Origin: Lumnitzera littorea
Taxonomy: Eukaryota; Streptophyta; Magnoliopsida; Myrtales; Combretaceae
Assembly: GCA_024138015.1 (NCBI GenBank)
Contig: JAMXBB010000009.1
Location: 46,344,842-46,408,841, forward strand
Direction: 5' to 3'
Length of the DNA: 64,000 nucleotides
The notes under the pieces are model-generated. The model was given only the letters and a program-made list of their open reading frames with translations. It was not told where the DNA came from and ran no database searches. Below, piece after piece: positions 24,320 through 34,840 of this stretch. How positions within the stretch are numbered: the first letter of the stretch is position 1; each line of letters starts with the position of its first letter. The position numbers and the translations under genes were made by a program.

Positions 24320-25860
24320 CAATTAGAAGCACGTTATTTACTCGTTCCAAAGCAAGAATATCAACTCATGGTAGTGGAAACATCAATCAAACCGAGCTCG
24401 ACCCAAGAGTTGCAACCTTAGAAGAAAAAATGAACAAGATGGCTAAACAAATTTAGGCTCTCACTTGGGTTATTGGAATTCTTAATGATTAGTAAGCATC
24501 TCAAGTTAACCCAAATCAGAATGCAAAAGCAACCCCTCCTCTTGAGTTAGAAGATGCAAAATTAGTCCCCAATGTTGAGACATGGAGGTAGGAGATCAAA
24601 GAAAAACACCCAAAGATGGAAAAGAAGTTTATGCAAAAGTTAATTCAAAAGTTAACTAAGAAGATTAAAACCCTAGAAATGATTAATAGGCTTGAGCATA
24701 TGGGAATGATCAATTTGTCAATGTATGAAGATAATGATTTCTTGGAAAATTTTAGAGTCCAAGAAATATAATGGGACCAGCTGCTCAAAGCTCCATACCA
24801 AGCTGTACATCAGAAAGATGTGGAAATATACGAAGTATGACAAAGTGATTGTCCAAACCTTTTAAGATAGTTTAACTGGGCCCACCTTAACTTGGTATGC
24901 CCAATTGGACTTGAACGAGATCGATACATGGGATAAGTTAGCCCAAGTTTTATACAACCAATACAAGTTCAATATTGAGATAGCCCCATCCATGTGGGAT
25001 TTGAATAATCTGCAAAAAAAGACCAATGAAAGCTTTAAAGAGTATGCTTAGAGATGGAGCAGCATGGCAGTTAGGGTGACTCTACCCTTAATAAAAAAGG
25101 ATCCAACCTTTGCCTTTATCAACACTCTCAAAAGCCTATATTACCAATATCTGATAAGTCACCCTACCTCTAACTTTGCAAAGTTTGTGGCCTTTAGATA
25201 TCGAATCGAGGACGCTATCACTATTGGAAGGCTTCCTGATCTTGAAGTAATTGAGAAGAAGACACTTCCCACAAAATTTTCTAACAAGGCCAAAGAAGCT
25301 ACTGTAAGTGTTGTCAATACCGGTAACATTATTAGACCTACAACACTAATAGCCATGACAGGAGGATCTAATTCCCTACCGAATCCAAATTAGAATGACC
25401 ACCCACAAAGGAGATAGTTTATGTAGATCCGCATTTCTCTAAGCTAGGTTCTTATACGACTAAGGAAGGAAAATCTCTTGACATTTGAAATACTGAAAGA
25501 GAGGCAGAGATCGATGGAGTATAACTCGAAGCTTCATTGTGATTATCATTTGGGGCAAGTAAGGCATTCTACAAACCAGTGCTAGAGACTTAAACACAAG
25601 ATCCAGGATCTTATTGATGCTAAGTTGGTGTAATTGGACTTCATTCAAACTCTTGCTCCCAATGTAGGTAATAATCCTCTATCTAATCATGGATGCTCAA
25701 TCAATATGATCATTGTTGAAGTGTCTGAACCAAAAGTTGATTTAAATAGTCTCCCAATCACTATTGAAGAGGTAGGTTGGAATCTGAGGCAAGTCAGACA
25801 CTTGCAAAGTATGAATCTTAGAGATAGAACTTGAACCAAACTAGACTAGCAATATATTAA
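24320..25860 (+). pseudogene. gag: gag of the Tat/Ogre-like element, broken
   Basis: Gag forms the particle that packages the element's RNA. The start has an Arg-rich stretch (RSTLFTRSKARIST) and a coiled-coil-like region with VATLEEKMNKM. The central gag domain is well preserved at 24780-25290: SLTGPTLTWYAQLDLNEID, WDKLAQVLYNQYKF, APSMWDLNNLQKKTNESFK and the core after RWSSMAVRV. A zinc-binding motif of the C-x-x-H type (CDYHLGQVRHSTNQC) follows near 25535-25580, then KIQDLIDAK. The stretch 25064-25393 is still open for 109 codons. Other parts contain in-frame TAG and TAA stops, mostly at expected Gln positions, and at least one frame change near 24780. Dead copy. Confidence 0.85.
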
Positions 25861-26099
25861 TTGTTGAAAGATGAGAAGATAAAGAAAGCTAACATTATAG
25901 CTATGTCTGTTTCAAAACCACGAAAGAGACATACTTAGAAGGAGCTCAAAGAAAGGTATGAAGTCGGAGATTTGACGGTTGATACCCTGGGAGAGCCATC
26001 AAGAAAATTTGAATACTTAGTCGATTACGCTAGTTCACCACGCCATATATGCTGACGAACCACCTACTAGATGGGATTCCAAATTTGAGGAAGAAGACA

Positions 26100-27090
26100 A
26101 GCTTATTGCAAAAGCTAAGAAGACATCTGGAATAGTTGGAATGATTGGAGGCAGGCCTAGACCTTTGGTTTTTGAGTATTATGGGAAGAGCAAGAATGTT
26201 GAAGAATCGGGTAAACCCAAGAAGATAGCTTTTAATGTCCCAATATTTCCAGAGAATTACAAAGCAACCCCTCTAGATTATCAAACAATGAATCAAATAA
26301 CCAAATCTTTATCACCTATAGTCAGTAGGCTTATTCACTAAAGACGAGTCTATGACCAAAACGAAGAGGTTAAGAGGAAGACTACTGTAGAAGAGGCTTC
26401 TCAAAGGATCTTTAAAGATATTAATGAGAAAGATCATAATATTGCTAAGAAGATAGTGAAAGTACCTGCCCAGATCTCCCTAATGGGCTTACTATTGTCA
26501 TTAAATATTCACCGAGAAGCTTTAATCAAAATTTTGAAAGATGTCAAAGTATTTGAAGGGATTTCCACTAAAAAGCTGGGATTGGTGGTTAATTTGATAT
26601 TTACAATGGATTAGATTTCATTCTTACTAGATGAGTTAGGCGAAGAAGGAGATCGACACACAAAGCCCCTTTTTATAGTGGTCAAGTGTATAAGGAAAGT
26701 GGTTACTCGAGTATTGATTGATAATGGTTCTTCACTAAATGTATGTCTATTGGCAACATTAAATTTGCTTAAAGTAGATATGATTGAGATAAAGCCCAAT
26801 TGAATTTTAGTAAGGGCTTTTGATGGATCAAAGAGGGAGATACTTGGAGAAATTGGGTTGCAAGTCGAGATCAGTCCACAGATGTTCACTATTCCATTTC
26901 AAGTCTTGGATATACCTTGAACTTTCAGGCTTCTATTAAGAAGGTCGTAGATTCACTTAATAAGGGTAATTCCATATAGTTTACATCAAAAGGTGAAATT
27001 CATAGCCGATGAATAGTTAGTCACCATTCTTAGGGAGCAAAACTACAAGATTTACAAAGAGACCGGCTATTCCGGATAACTGGAGTGAAG
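26100..27090 (+). pseudogene. Aspartic protease region, broken
   Basis: The protease cleaves the polyprotein. Upstream linker motifs typical of Tat elements are visible (ATPLDYQTMNQITKSL near 26270-26320). The protease itself has PLFIVVKCIRKVVTRVLIDN followed by GSSLN, with the active-site Asp-Asn-Gly-Ser-Ser at 26720-26734. Downstream there are LGEIGLQVEI and FTIPFQVLDI, then a decayed LLRRS-stop-IH where a Trp is expected in the usual GRPWIH block, then SLHQKVKFIADE. Stops occur at sites that fit C-to-T or G-to-A change. Confidence 0.75.
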
Positions 27091-27905
27091 AATTAGAGAA
27101 ACCAATATTATAGATTTTTTATGAGGTTAGCATGATTGAAGTGTCAAGACAGGGGGCACGGTGTCATTCAGAACAACATAAGCAGCAGATTGGAACATTC
27201 TAGCTTAGATATGAGCCATTGAAGAAGAAATCCAAGAAATAAAGGCCAAAACTAGAGGTAAGAGAGGAGATCAGCTGTACCACACACATATGGATTTTTT
27301 AGAAATCCGTCAAACATTGCTAGTACCAACTTGTGTTTAAGAACTCAAAGTAGCCAATTCAACCAAGACTTTAGCTTAGCAATGTAGCATCAATCCAAAC
27401 GAAGAGAAAGATATTAGCATCCCAATTTCCTTATGCAACTAGTTTTCCATTTCTATTAATAGGTATCTTTAGAAAAGCAATAGTAGATCAATTAGGAGCA
27501 TTTGATTTCATAATTAGTCCAATTAGTTAAGCCTTTTCCTTTAAACAATTTGAATTCATTCAATAAAGTTGGTTCCTTTCTTTCAATTCTTCTTTGTTGT
27601 TTACTTGTTATCCTTTTTCCTTTTCCTGACTCTTCAAATCCAATTAAAACGATGAACATAATGGATATCTCTTGCTTGTAAATGATAAAAATACCAATAT
27701 CACCTTCGGCCCTGTTGGGTCAAATGTCAAAGATGATATTGAAACCCTAAGCGAAATATAAGAGAGTTAGCATCGATTTGAACAAGGGAGAGTGATTATT
27801 GATGAATTGATAGTTGTGATTAATTTAGAGATAGAAGAGAATCCATGAAACTTGAAAATTGGCGAAAATCTAGCAAATGATTAGAAGTAAGAGTTATCAA
27901 AATAT
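27091..27905 (+). other. Linker between protease and RT; possible decayed intron region
   Basis: About 0.8 kb with many stops in all frames and a pyrimidine-rich block at 27565-27640 (for example CTTTTTCCTTTTCCTGAC). From about 27700 the sequence looks like the start of the RT polyprotein in broken frames. Ogre elements are known to have a spliced intron between protease and RT, and this stretch has the right place and texture. No splice sites can be assigned by eye. Confidence 0.4.
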
Positions 27906-28790
27906 TTGGATATGTTTGTCTGGTCCTATGACGACATGCCTGGTTTGGATTCATCAATCATAATTCATAAGTTTTCGACAAGAGATGATATTAAACCTAA
28001 AAGGCAAAAGCTTAGGCAGTTTAAGCCAAATATACTTCTTCGGATAAAGGAAGAAATGAAGAAATTACTGGAAATCAGGGTTATAAAAGTGTCAGACTAC
28101 CTCGAATGGGTAGCCAATGTAGTGCCAATGCTAAAGAAAAATGGGAAAGTTAGGGTATGTGTAGACTTCCATGATTTAAACTAAGCGACACCTAAGGATA
28201 ATTTCTTTTTACCATACATTGATGTATTGGTGGACAACGTAGTCGAAAATCATCTTTTCTTATTTATGGATGGTTTCTTGGGATATAATTAGATTAAGAT
28301 GGTAGAAGAAGATAAAATCAAAACCTCTTTCATTACCACTTGGGGAACGTTCTGTTACCGTATAATACCTTTTAGGTTGAAGAACGCTGAGGCAACTTAT
28401 CAATGCGTTATGATTGCCTTGTTTCGTAACATGATGTATTAGGAAATCGAAGTTTATGTAGACAATATGATTGCCAAATCTAAGGAGGGTGAGAATCATG
28501 TCAATTTATTGAGAAAATTGTTTAAGTAATTAAGAAAGTTTCGACTAAAACTAAATCTAGAAAGGTATACCTTTGAAGTAACCTTAGGCAAATTATTGGG
28601 TTTTATAGTTAATAGAAAAGGAATCGAAGTGGACTTAGACAAAGTCAAGGCAATCGTAAACATGCTTACATTGAAGACTATAAAAGAAGTATGAGGACTA
28701 TTGGGGAGATTGAATTACATTGCTCAATTTATATTACAGCTAACTAATAAATGCAGGCCATTATTCAAACTCTTGAGGAAGAATATAGCG
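27906..28790 (+). pseudogene. Reverse transcriptase of the Tat/Ogre-like element, catalytic Asp lost
   Basis: RT copies the element's RNA to DNA. The frame starting at 27906 shows DMFVWSYDDMPGLD, then KPKRQKLRQFKPN, LEWVANVVPMLKKNGKVRVC, and a PYIDVLVDN block. FITTWGTFCYRIIPFRLKNA follows, then the catalytic motif and LLGFIVNRKGIEVDLDKVKA. The active-site motif, usually Y-V-D-D, reads Y-V-D-N at 28455-28466, so the second catalytic Asp is Asn (GAT to AAT). The whole domain stays in one reading frame with stops at 28182-28184 (TAA) and at several TAG, TAA and TGA codons further on. Each sits where Gln or Arg, or similar, is expected. Confidence 0.93.
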
Positions 28791-29250
28791 ATAAAATGGG
28801 ATAAAGAATGTGAGCAAGCATTTACTAAAATCAAGGAGTATCTTATGAATCCTCTAGTATTGGTTACTCCTACATCGGGAAGGCTATTAATTTTCTACTT
28901 AACAATCCTTCCTGAATCAATGGAATGTATGTTGGGGCAAAAAGATGAAATGTGCAGAAAAGAGCATCATATATATTACTTAAGCAAGAAGTTCATAGAA
29001 GGTAAATAGAAATACTCAAAAGTAGAAAGAACATGTTGTACCTTAGTATGGGTGATACACAAGCTCATGCAATACACTTACTATTACTTAGTGGAGTTGT
29101 TAACAAAACATGACTCGTTAAGGTATTTATCAGAAAAGCTGGCATTAATTAGGAGAATATCAAAGTGTCAAATGTTGCTCTTTGAGTTTAATATCAAGTA
29201 TGTAAGTCAGAGTTTAATCAAAGAGTGGGCAGTACCTGATTAATTGGAAA
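28791..29250 (+). pseudogene. RNase H domain of the Tat/Ogre-like element
   Basis: Continues in the same frame as RT. Visible motifs are IKWDKECEQAFTKIKEYL, LVLVTPTSGRLLIFYLTI, ESMECMLGQKDE, HHIYYLSKKFIEGK and TCCTLVWVIHKLMQYTYYYL. These are the usual connection and RNase H blocks of Ty3/gypsy elements, which remove the RNA strand after copying. One TAG stop follows FIEGK at 29007-29009 and a TAA at 29241-29243. Confidence 0.88.
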
Positions 29251-29295
29251 AATACGTACTAAAAGATGAAGAGGATGATTCGAAAGCTTAGTTTC

Positions 29296-29750
29296 CTAAT
29301 GAAAATGTGATGATGGCGAATGAATTGAGTGGTGAAAAACCGGAATGGAGAATGTATTTTGATAAAGCAATCAATGTATTCGAATGTGGAATAGGAGTAG
29401 TATTGGTATCACTTGGGGGTGATTATTTCTCTATAGCATTTTGGTTAGCATTTCCATATACAAACAACATAGCAGAATATGAAGCTTGCATTTTAAAGCT
29501 TAAAATGATGCTAGACATAGGACTACAGAAGCTTGAAGTCTATGGAGATTCTTCTCTTATAATTCCCTAGATCCTGGGTGAATGTAAGACAAAAGATGAG
29601 AAGTTGATACCTTATCATAAGCACTTAGCAAAGCTGATTGAGAGATTCCAACAAATTTCATTCACTTACATTCTTAAAACCCAAAATCAATTTGCAAATG
29701 TACTCGCCACGTTAGCATCAATGGTGAAAGTTACGGATAGGATAGAATTT
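29296..29750 (+). pseudogene. Second (archaeal-type) RNase H domain
   Basis: A further RNase H domain, still in the RT frame: EWRMYFDKAINVFECGIGVV with the first Asp, NNIAEYEACILKLKMMLDIG with the Glu, and KLEVYGDSSLII with the next Asp. The final block reads NQFANVLATLAS, where family members have Asp in place of the Asn, so that catalytic residue is lost by a G-to-A change. An additional RNase H between RT-RNase H and integrase is the defining trait of the Tat lineage. A TAG stop occurs after LIIP at 29568-29570. Confidence 0.88.
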
Positions 29751-29754
29751 TAGC

Positions 29755-31071
29755 CTCAAAGATTGAGGTAGAGGAAAGATCAGCTTTTTGCTTAGCCGAT
29801 GAAGAGAAGGAACCAAAGAAGCCTTGGTATTATAATATCAAAAAGTTACTTTAAATGGTTAAGTTCCCTGATAAAGCTAATAGAAAAGATAAAATAGCTT
29901 TAAGGATATTAGCTGCTCGTTTCTTGTTAAGTAGAGCTACGTTGTATAAAAGATCACCTAATACAACATTACTAAGGTATGTAAACGAAGAGAAAGCCAA
30001 GAAATTAATGAACGAAGTGCATGAAGAGGTTTGTGGTCATCATATGAATGGGTACATGTTAGCCAGGAAAATCATGAGGATGGGTTATTTTTGGATGATG
30101 ATAGAATCAGATTGTATCAAGCACGTAAGGCATTGTCATTTGTGTTAGGTATACACTAACAAAATTAATGGTCCTCCCTAATGATTATATATATTGTCGA
30201 CTCCCTAGCCTTTCTCAATGTGGGGAATAGATATGATTAGTCTAATTTTGCCAACGTCTTTAAACAGGCATAGATTCATTCTAATCACAATCAACTATTT
30301 TACTAAGTAGGTGGAAGCAATGTCATATGCTACAGTAACCAAAGGAGTGGTAGTCAGATTTCTGAAAAAAGATATCATTGCTAGATATGGTGCACCTAAT
30401 CTATTATTATGGATAATGGGTTAAATTTGAACAACAAGCTGATGGCTAAAGCATGCAGCTAATCTAAGATCAATCGTAAAAACTCGACTCCGTATCAACC
30501 TCAAATGAATGGGGCAGTTGAAGCTACTAATAAGAATATCAAGAGAATCATTGAGAAGATGGTAATCACTTGTAGAGACTAGCATGAGATGCTTCCATTT
30601 GCTCTCATGGCTTATAGAACCTTAGTTAAGACCTCTACAGGTGCAACACTTTATTCATTGGTATATGGAACTAAAGTAGTACTATCGGTGGAAGTAGAAA
30701 TACCTTCGTTCTAAGTGTTGATGAAAATTCAGATCGATGAAGTGGAGTGGGTAAAGAAGCAAATGTAGCATTTGAATCTCCTAGATGAAAGGAGGCTTGT
30801 AGCAATATGACATAGTTAGTGTTACCAACTTAGGATGATCCAAGCCTTTAATAAGAAAGTGCGCTTGAAGTACTTCAAGGAAAGAGATTTGGTGTTGAAG
30901 AAAGTACTGTCGAATGTAAAAGACCCTAGGAGGAAATTTGCTCCAAATAATGAAGGCCCTTATGTGGTAAAAAGGGTATTATCAGGAGGCGCATTAGTGT
31001 TGACAGAAATGGATGGTCTATAATTAAGGAGACTTGTGAATTCAAATGTTGTTGAATTGTATTATCCATGA
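29755..31071 (+). pseudogene. Integrase of the Tat/Ogre-like element, two frame changes
   Basis: Integrase inserts the cDNA. The N-terminal zinc finger region is in frame at 29855-30148: EEVCGHHMNGYMLARKIMRM and DCIKHVRHCHLC. The core has the first Asp in MWGIDMI (Asp at 30230-30232), the second Asp in MDNG (30412-30414) and Glu in MNGAVEATNKN (30520-30522). The Asp and Glu are 35 residues apart, the classic D-D-35-E spacing. The C-terminal part has AFNKKVRLKYF, VLSNVKDPRRKFAPNNEGPY and VKRVLSGGALVLTEMDG. The frame moves once at about 29750 and again at about 30400. Trp codons changed to TAG are seen before PFSMWG and after FTK. Ends with TGA at 31069-31071. Confidence 0.92.
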
Positions 31072-31748
31072 AAACTAAATTCAATAAAGATTCTAATTTT
31101 TCTTGAGAATTGTTTGTAGTTAATATTTCATCATTTACAAGCAAAGTTAATATTCATGAATGTTCTCGAATTTAGATAGTCATTGATCGACAAACATTTC
31201 ACCAATAAATCTCTATATACTATGTTTCTTAGCCTCATACACTTAAACACCAAACACTTACCAAAGAATTTAAATCACCAAATAAATTGAAGTCAAATGC
31301 ACTTAATGATTTACTTTAGTTTTCTTGAAAGGAGACTTATTTTTCAAAAATCATAGAGGTGGGAATTGAGACCCAGTGATGATAAAAGCAAAATCAAGAC
31401 ATGAGCATGGTACGACAAAAAGACTTTTTAGCAAAAAGTTTCAATCATGAAGAGTACCTTATTCCAAGAGAGAAAAAAACAAAGGAGAAGAAGAAGAAGA
31501 AAGAAAGCATAATCTTGAGGAAATACTTTGGTGATATTCTACTATTTGAAAAAGAGAATATTGGGAGTCAACGTGAGGTATGCCGATTGGTTAGTATCTG
31601 CGAAATTCTCCATTCCCAAGTAAAATGATCCTAAAGTCCTTGAAAGAGATATTTAGGAGAATTAATATTTTTTTAAATCTTAAAGAGATCTATCCTCTTC
31701 GAATCATTTATCAAACCAAAACAAGTTAATTGACCCTTAGTGGTTTTG
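31072..31748 (+). other. 3' UTR, first part, no gene
   Basis: AT-rich noncoding sequence after the integrase stop. A Lys/Glu-rich open frame of 75 codons at 31401-31628 has low complexity and no family match that I can see. Confidence 0.5.
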
Positions 31749-32237
31749 CCTTATCCTTTCAAGACAGACCTCCTGTTACCTTTTCCCATCTTTTCAAGAT
31801 GGGCCCCTTAATCCTTAGCCCTATTCTTTCAAGATAAACATCTTAAATCTTTAGCCCTATCCTTTTAAGATAGGCCTCCCATTCTTTTACCCAATTCTTT
31901 TAAGACAAGCTCCATTTTGCCCCATCCTTTTAAAACAAGCCTCCTAATCACTTGCCCTATCCTTTCAAGATAGGTACCCTAATCATTTGCCCTATCCTTT
32001 CAAGATAGGCCCATCAACCTTTTTACCTTATTCTTTCAAGACGAGCCTCCTATTCTTTAGCTCCATCCTTTTAAGATAGGCCCTCTTATTTCTTTACCCC
32101 ATCTTTTTAAGATGAGTTTCTTATTCCTTTATACTGTCCTTTCAAGACGGACTTCTTATTCCTTTGCCCTATCCTTTCAAAATGGGTTTCTTATTCCTTT
32201 GCCCAATTCTTTCAAGATTGGCTATTTATTCTTTATG
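31749..32237 (+). repeat. Tandem array of about 14 units of 35 bp, each with a hairpin, in the 3' UTR
   Basis: The unit is close to CCTATCCTTTCAAGATAGG followed by about 16 bp of the form CYTCTTAATCCTTTG. CCTATC and GATAGG are reverse complements around CTTTCAA, so each unit can form a small stem-loop. Good units start at about 31855, 31955 and 31990. Other units show paired changes, for example CCCATCTTTTCAAGATGGG near 31785, where both stem arms read C-C-C-A-T-C and G-A-T-G-G-G. Tandem repeats in this position are known from Tat-lineage 3' UTRs. The paired change suggests the stem may have been kept while the element was active. Confidence 0.85.
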
Positions 32238-32362
32238 TTAACCTTTGAAGTCGATATCCTTATTCAAGATGAGACAATGCTTAGCTGACCATTCAAGTCA
32301 ATAATCCTTGTTCTATTAGTTTAAAGTAGGATTTGGCAAAAATGGGTATCGAACTTCACTAT

Positions 32363-32375
32363 AAAGAGAGGCAAC
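32363..32375 (+). promoter_or_regulatory. Polypurine tract before the 3' LTR
   Basis: AAAGAGAGGCAAC lies directly against the TGTAAACATC start of the 3' LTR. This is the primer site for plus-strand DNA synthesis and has the purine-rich AAAGAG-G-GCAA form common in Tat elements. Confidence 0.8.
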
Positions 32376-34835
32376 TGTAAACATCTCATTTTTGTCACCG
32401 TTAGGCTTCTTTCTTATAGGGACAAATTTGAAAAAAGAAATAAAAGAAAAGAAAAAATTATTAAAAATAATTAAAAAAAGAAAAAGAAAAATGAAAATAT
32501 TAATAAAAAATAAAGTGTCAAGTTAAGTCGAGTCAATTGGTTTAAGGTCAAATCGGATAATGGTGTACGTTCAATTTAATAAATTCTGAGTCTTAAATAA
32601 TCGAGCTTCATTAAAATATTTTTTAGACTAGTTTAATATAAAGAGGATTTTTTTTTTATTGAGCTAAATAAACTTAGGAATTATTAAATGAGTTAATGTG
32701 TATTTTGGATTGAATTAAAAAGGATTGAATCAGGTACAAGATAGAAAGCCCAAATCCATGTAAGGTTTTTAGAAACTGGATTGAATCTTCAATGAATCCA
32801 AATCAGGTTTTATTATATCATTGTATCTTAGATTTGTTAAGATAAAAAAGATCCAAATTGATCGCTTATAAATAGTAATTCAACTGTAAAGTTTTTATAC
32901 GTTTTTAGAATTCACAACACATAACACAATTGCCTACATGTACCACTCTTCATGTATACAATTCCCAACATTGCACATTCACACAACCAACCACATTCGA
33001 CCAACCCCCATAGCTCTACACTCTATTGACCCTCCCACGCTCGACTTGCCCCCATAGCATACACTCCATTGTCCTTTACATGCCTACACATTAACCACAC
33101 CTAATACTATACAGCATTGTCGCATACTGCACACGAACATAATCTCTATGCCCACATACCGCTACACACTACCACACACTGTCCATTGACACACTATTGC
33201 AACAAAACATACGTCCCTCACTGTTGCACACTATATATGATCACAATACACATCTTAACCACGCTCAATCACTGCTACACATACACACACCTGATCATAC
33301 ATTGCAACACATGCTTAATCACCTACCGACACAGTTACTAACCCATACTATTTTCACATACTCCAATAGCACTCCACGCTACGACATGAAGCAACACTCT
33401 ACGTACTGACCCAATCATACACCACGTCCTTACCACTACTTGAAAAACACACTGGTCGTCACTCACATAAATACAATCATTCACTACATATTGTTGCATT
33501 GCCTCATACGTTGCACTGTTGTATTATCTATTGCCTCACACACTACCAAGAAGTACACTATCCACACATGTTGTATTGCGAAGTAGCACATATCCACGCA
33601 TGTTGACGCATGTCGAACACATCCATGCCTTGCACTAACGCACACGGAACACATCCACGCCTTATACTAATGCATGCCGAACACATCCACAACCACACTT
33701 ATCAGCAACACATAAGCACTAATAGCCAAGCACTGTCTACTGTCTAAGCACAATTGATCATGAGACAATTTACGATGTACGTCTACAATTATGATTAGTT
33801 CACAACACGAATACACTAATCACGCGCAATTTGACCCATTTAAGTGATTGAAAAATTATTTTATTTATTTTTTAATCAATTAATTTATTTTACTAACTTG
33901 TTTTTAGTGAAGGTTTTTCTTATAGATTTTAATAATTATCGTGCCATTTTGCAATTTTTAGATAATTTGAAATTTTTTGATAAATTTTAGTTAAATTACA
34001 TTTTTTGAAAAGTTGTACATCTTTTCTTCGAGATTTATATCTTTGGAAAAGATATGTATCTTAATAGATCTTGTATTTAGGATTTAGATGGTAAATTTTT
34101 GACATGTACATTTAAAAAAATAAAAAAAAAATCTGAACTAGAGTTTTCAAAATATCTAGTTAGTTAGGTTTTTTTTTTTTTTTAAATAGATTCGCAAAAT
34201 TAGATCTTTTAGGGTTTTTTTTTAAATAATAATTTGATAACTAAAGTAAATCTAGCTCGATTTCTTTTAAAAAAAAAAGATCCACCCATTAAATCTTTTT
34301 TAAAAAAAAAACTATGTTGGTTTAATCCCGACTTGTGAATACCTTAGTACATCCGGAGCAACCACAAAAAGAAATAAAAAAAAAAACTTTTTCCTTTTTC
34401 TAGAAAATTGGTAATAAAAAATTATTAAAAATTCATCTTAACTACATTTTTTGTATATTTATACATATTTTAACATTTTTAGAAATATATATAAAAAAAT
34501 AAAAGCCCATTAGCTTTTTTCTTTTTGTTTTTTGTATTTTTATATAGTGATTTAGTTTTAATAGGTTAGTTTCCGAACTTAGATTTTCTGGTTTAATTTT
34601 CTCAAAAATAATTTTTTTAGAATATTTGCAAATTAATGGCTAAATTAGGGTTTTTCCACCCTAAAATCCTAATTTCATTTTTTTACCAGTTTAACTGGTT
34701 AACGACTTTAATTGTTTAAATATTTTTTAACATTTTTTTAAGAAAAATGTTTCATTAATTTGATGTCAAATAATTTATATTAAGGGGGTTGGACTTAATA
34801 TAAGTTAAATTAAGGAAAACCAAAATAGGGCTCAA
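32376..34835 (+). repeat. 3' LTR of the Tat/Ogre-like element
   Basis: Begins TGTAAACATCTCATTTTTG and ends ATAGGGCTCAA. It is about 2.46 kb, the same as the 5' LTR to within a few bases. The retained TATA-like box is at 32867-32875. Substitutions against the 5' LTR are mainly transitions. Confidence 0.92.
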
Positions 34836-34840
34836 CACAT

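Larger units (their letters stand above)
19121..34835 (+). mobile_element. Full-length Tat/Ogre-like Ty3/gypsy LTR retrotransposon (15.7 kb), degenerate
   Basis: Both LTRs, the full pol order and a target-site duplication are present. Order: 5' LTR, long leader, ORF1, gag, protease, linker, RT, RNase H, second RNase H, integrase, 3' UTR with tandem repeats, polypurine tract, 3' LTR. The host pentamer CACAT occurs at 19116-19120 and 34836-34840; if the LTR is read as ending in CA instead of CAA, the duplication is the hexamer ACACAT. An extra RNase H after the usual one, an ORF upstream of gag, LTRs of more than 2 kb and total size above 15 kb are hallmarks of the Tat lineage, and the upstream ORF points to Ogre-like members. 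All ORFs are broken. The LTRs differ by about one base in eight over the first 75 bp, so the insertion is old. Confidence 0.93.

Noticed and set aside
25159..25356. 65-codon ORF on the minus strand
   Set aside because: Shadow of the well-supported gag frame on the plus strand.
27906..29250. Idea that in-frame TAG codons are read through or recoded
   Set aside because: TAA and TGA stops, frame changes and lost catalytic residues in the same element show simple decay.
31401..31628. 75-codon Lys/Glu-rich ORF in the 3' UTR of the large element
   Set aside because: Low complexity caused by an AAGAAGAAG run; not in the position of any known Tat protein.
33117..33409. Overlapping His/Thr-rich ORFs
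   Set aside because: They lie in the CA-rich part of the 3' LTR and their counterpart in the 5' LTR is not open in the same way.
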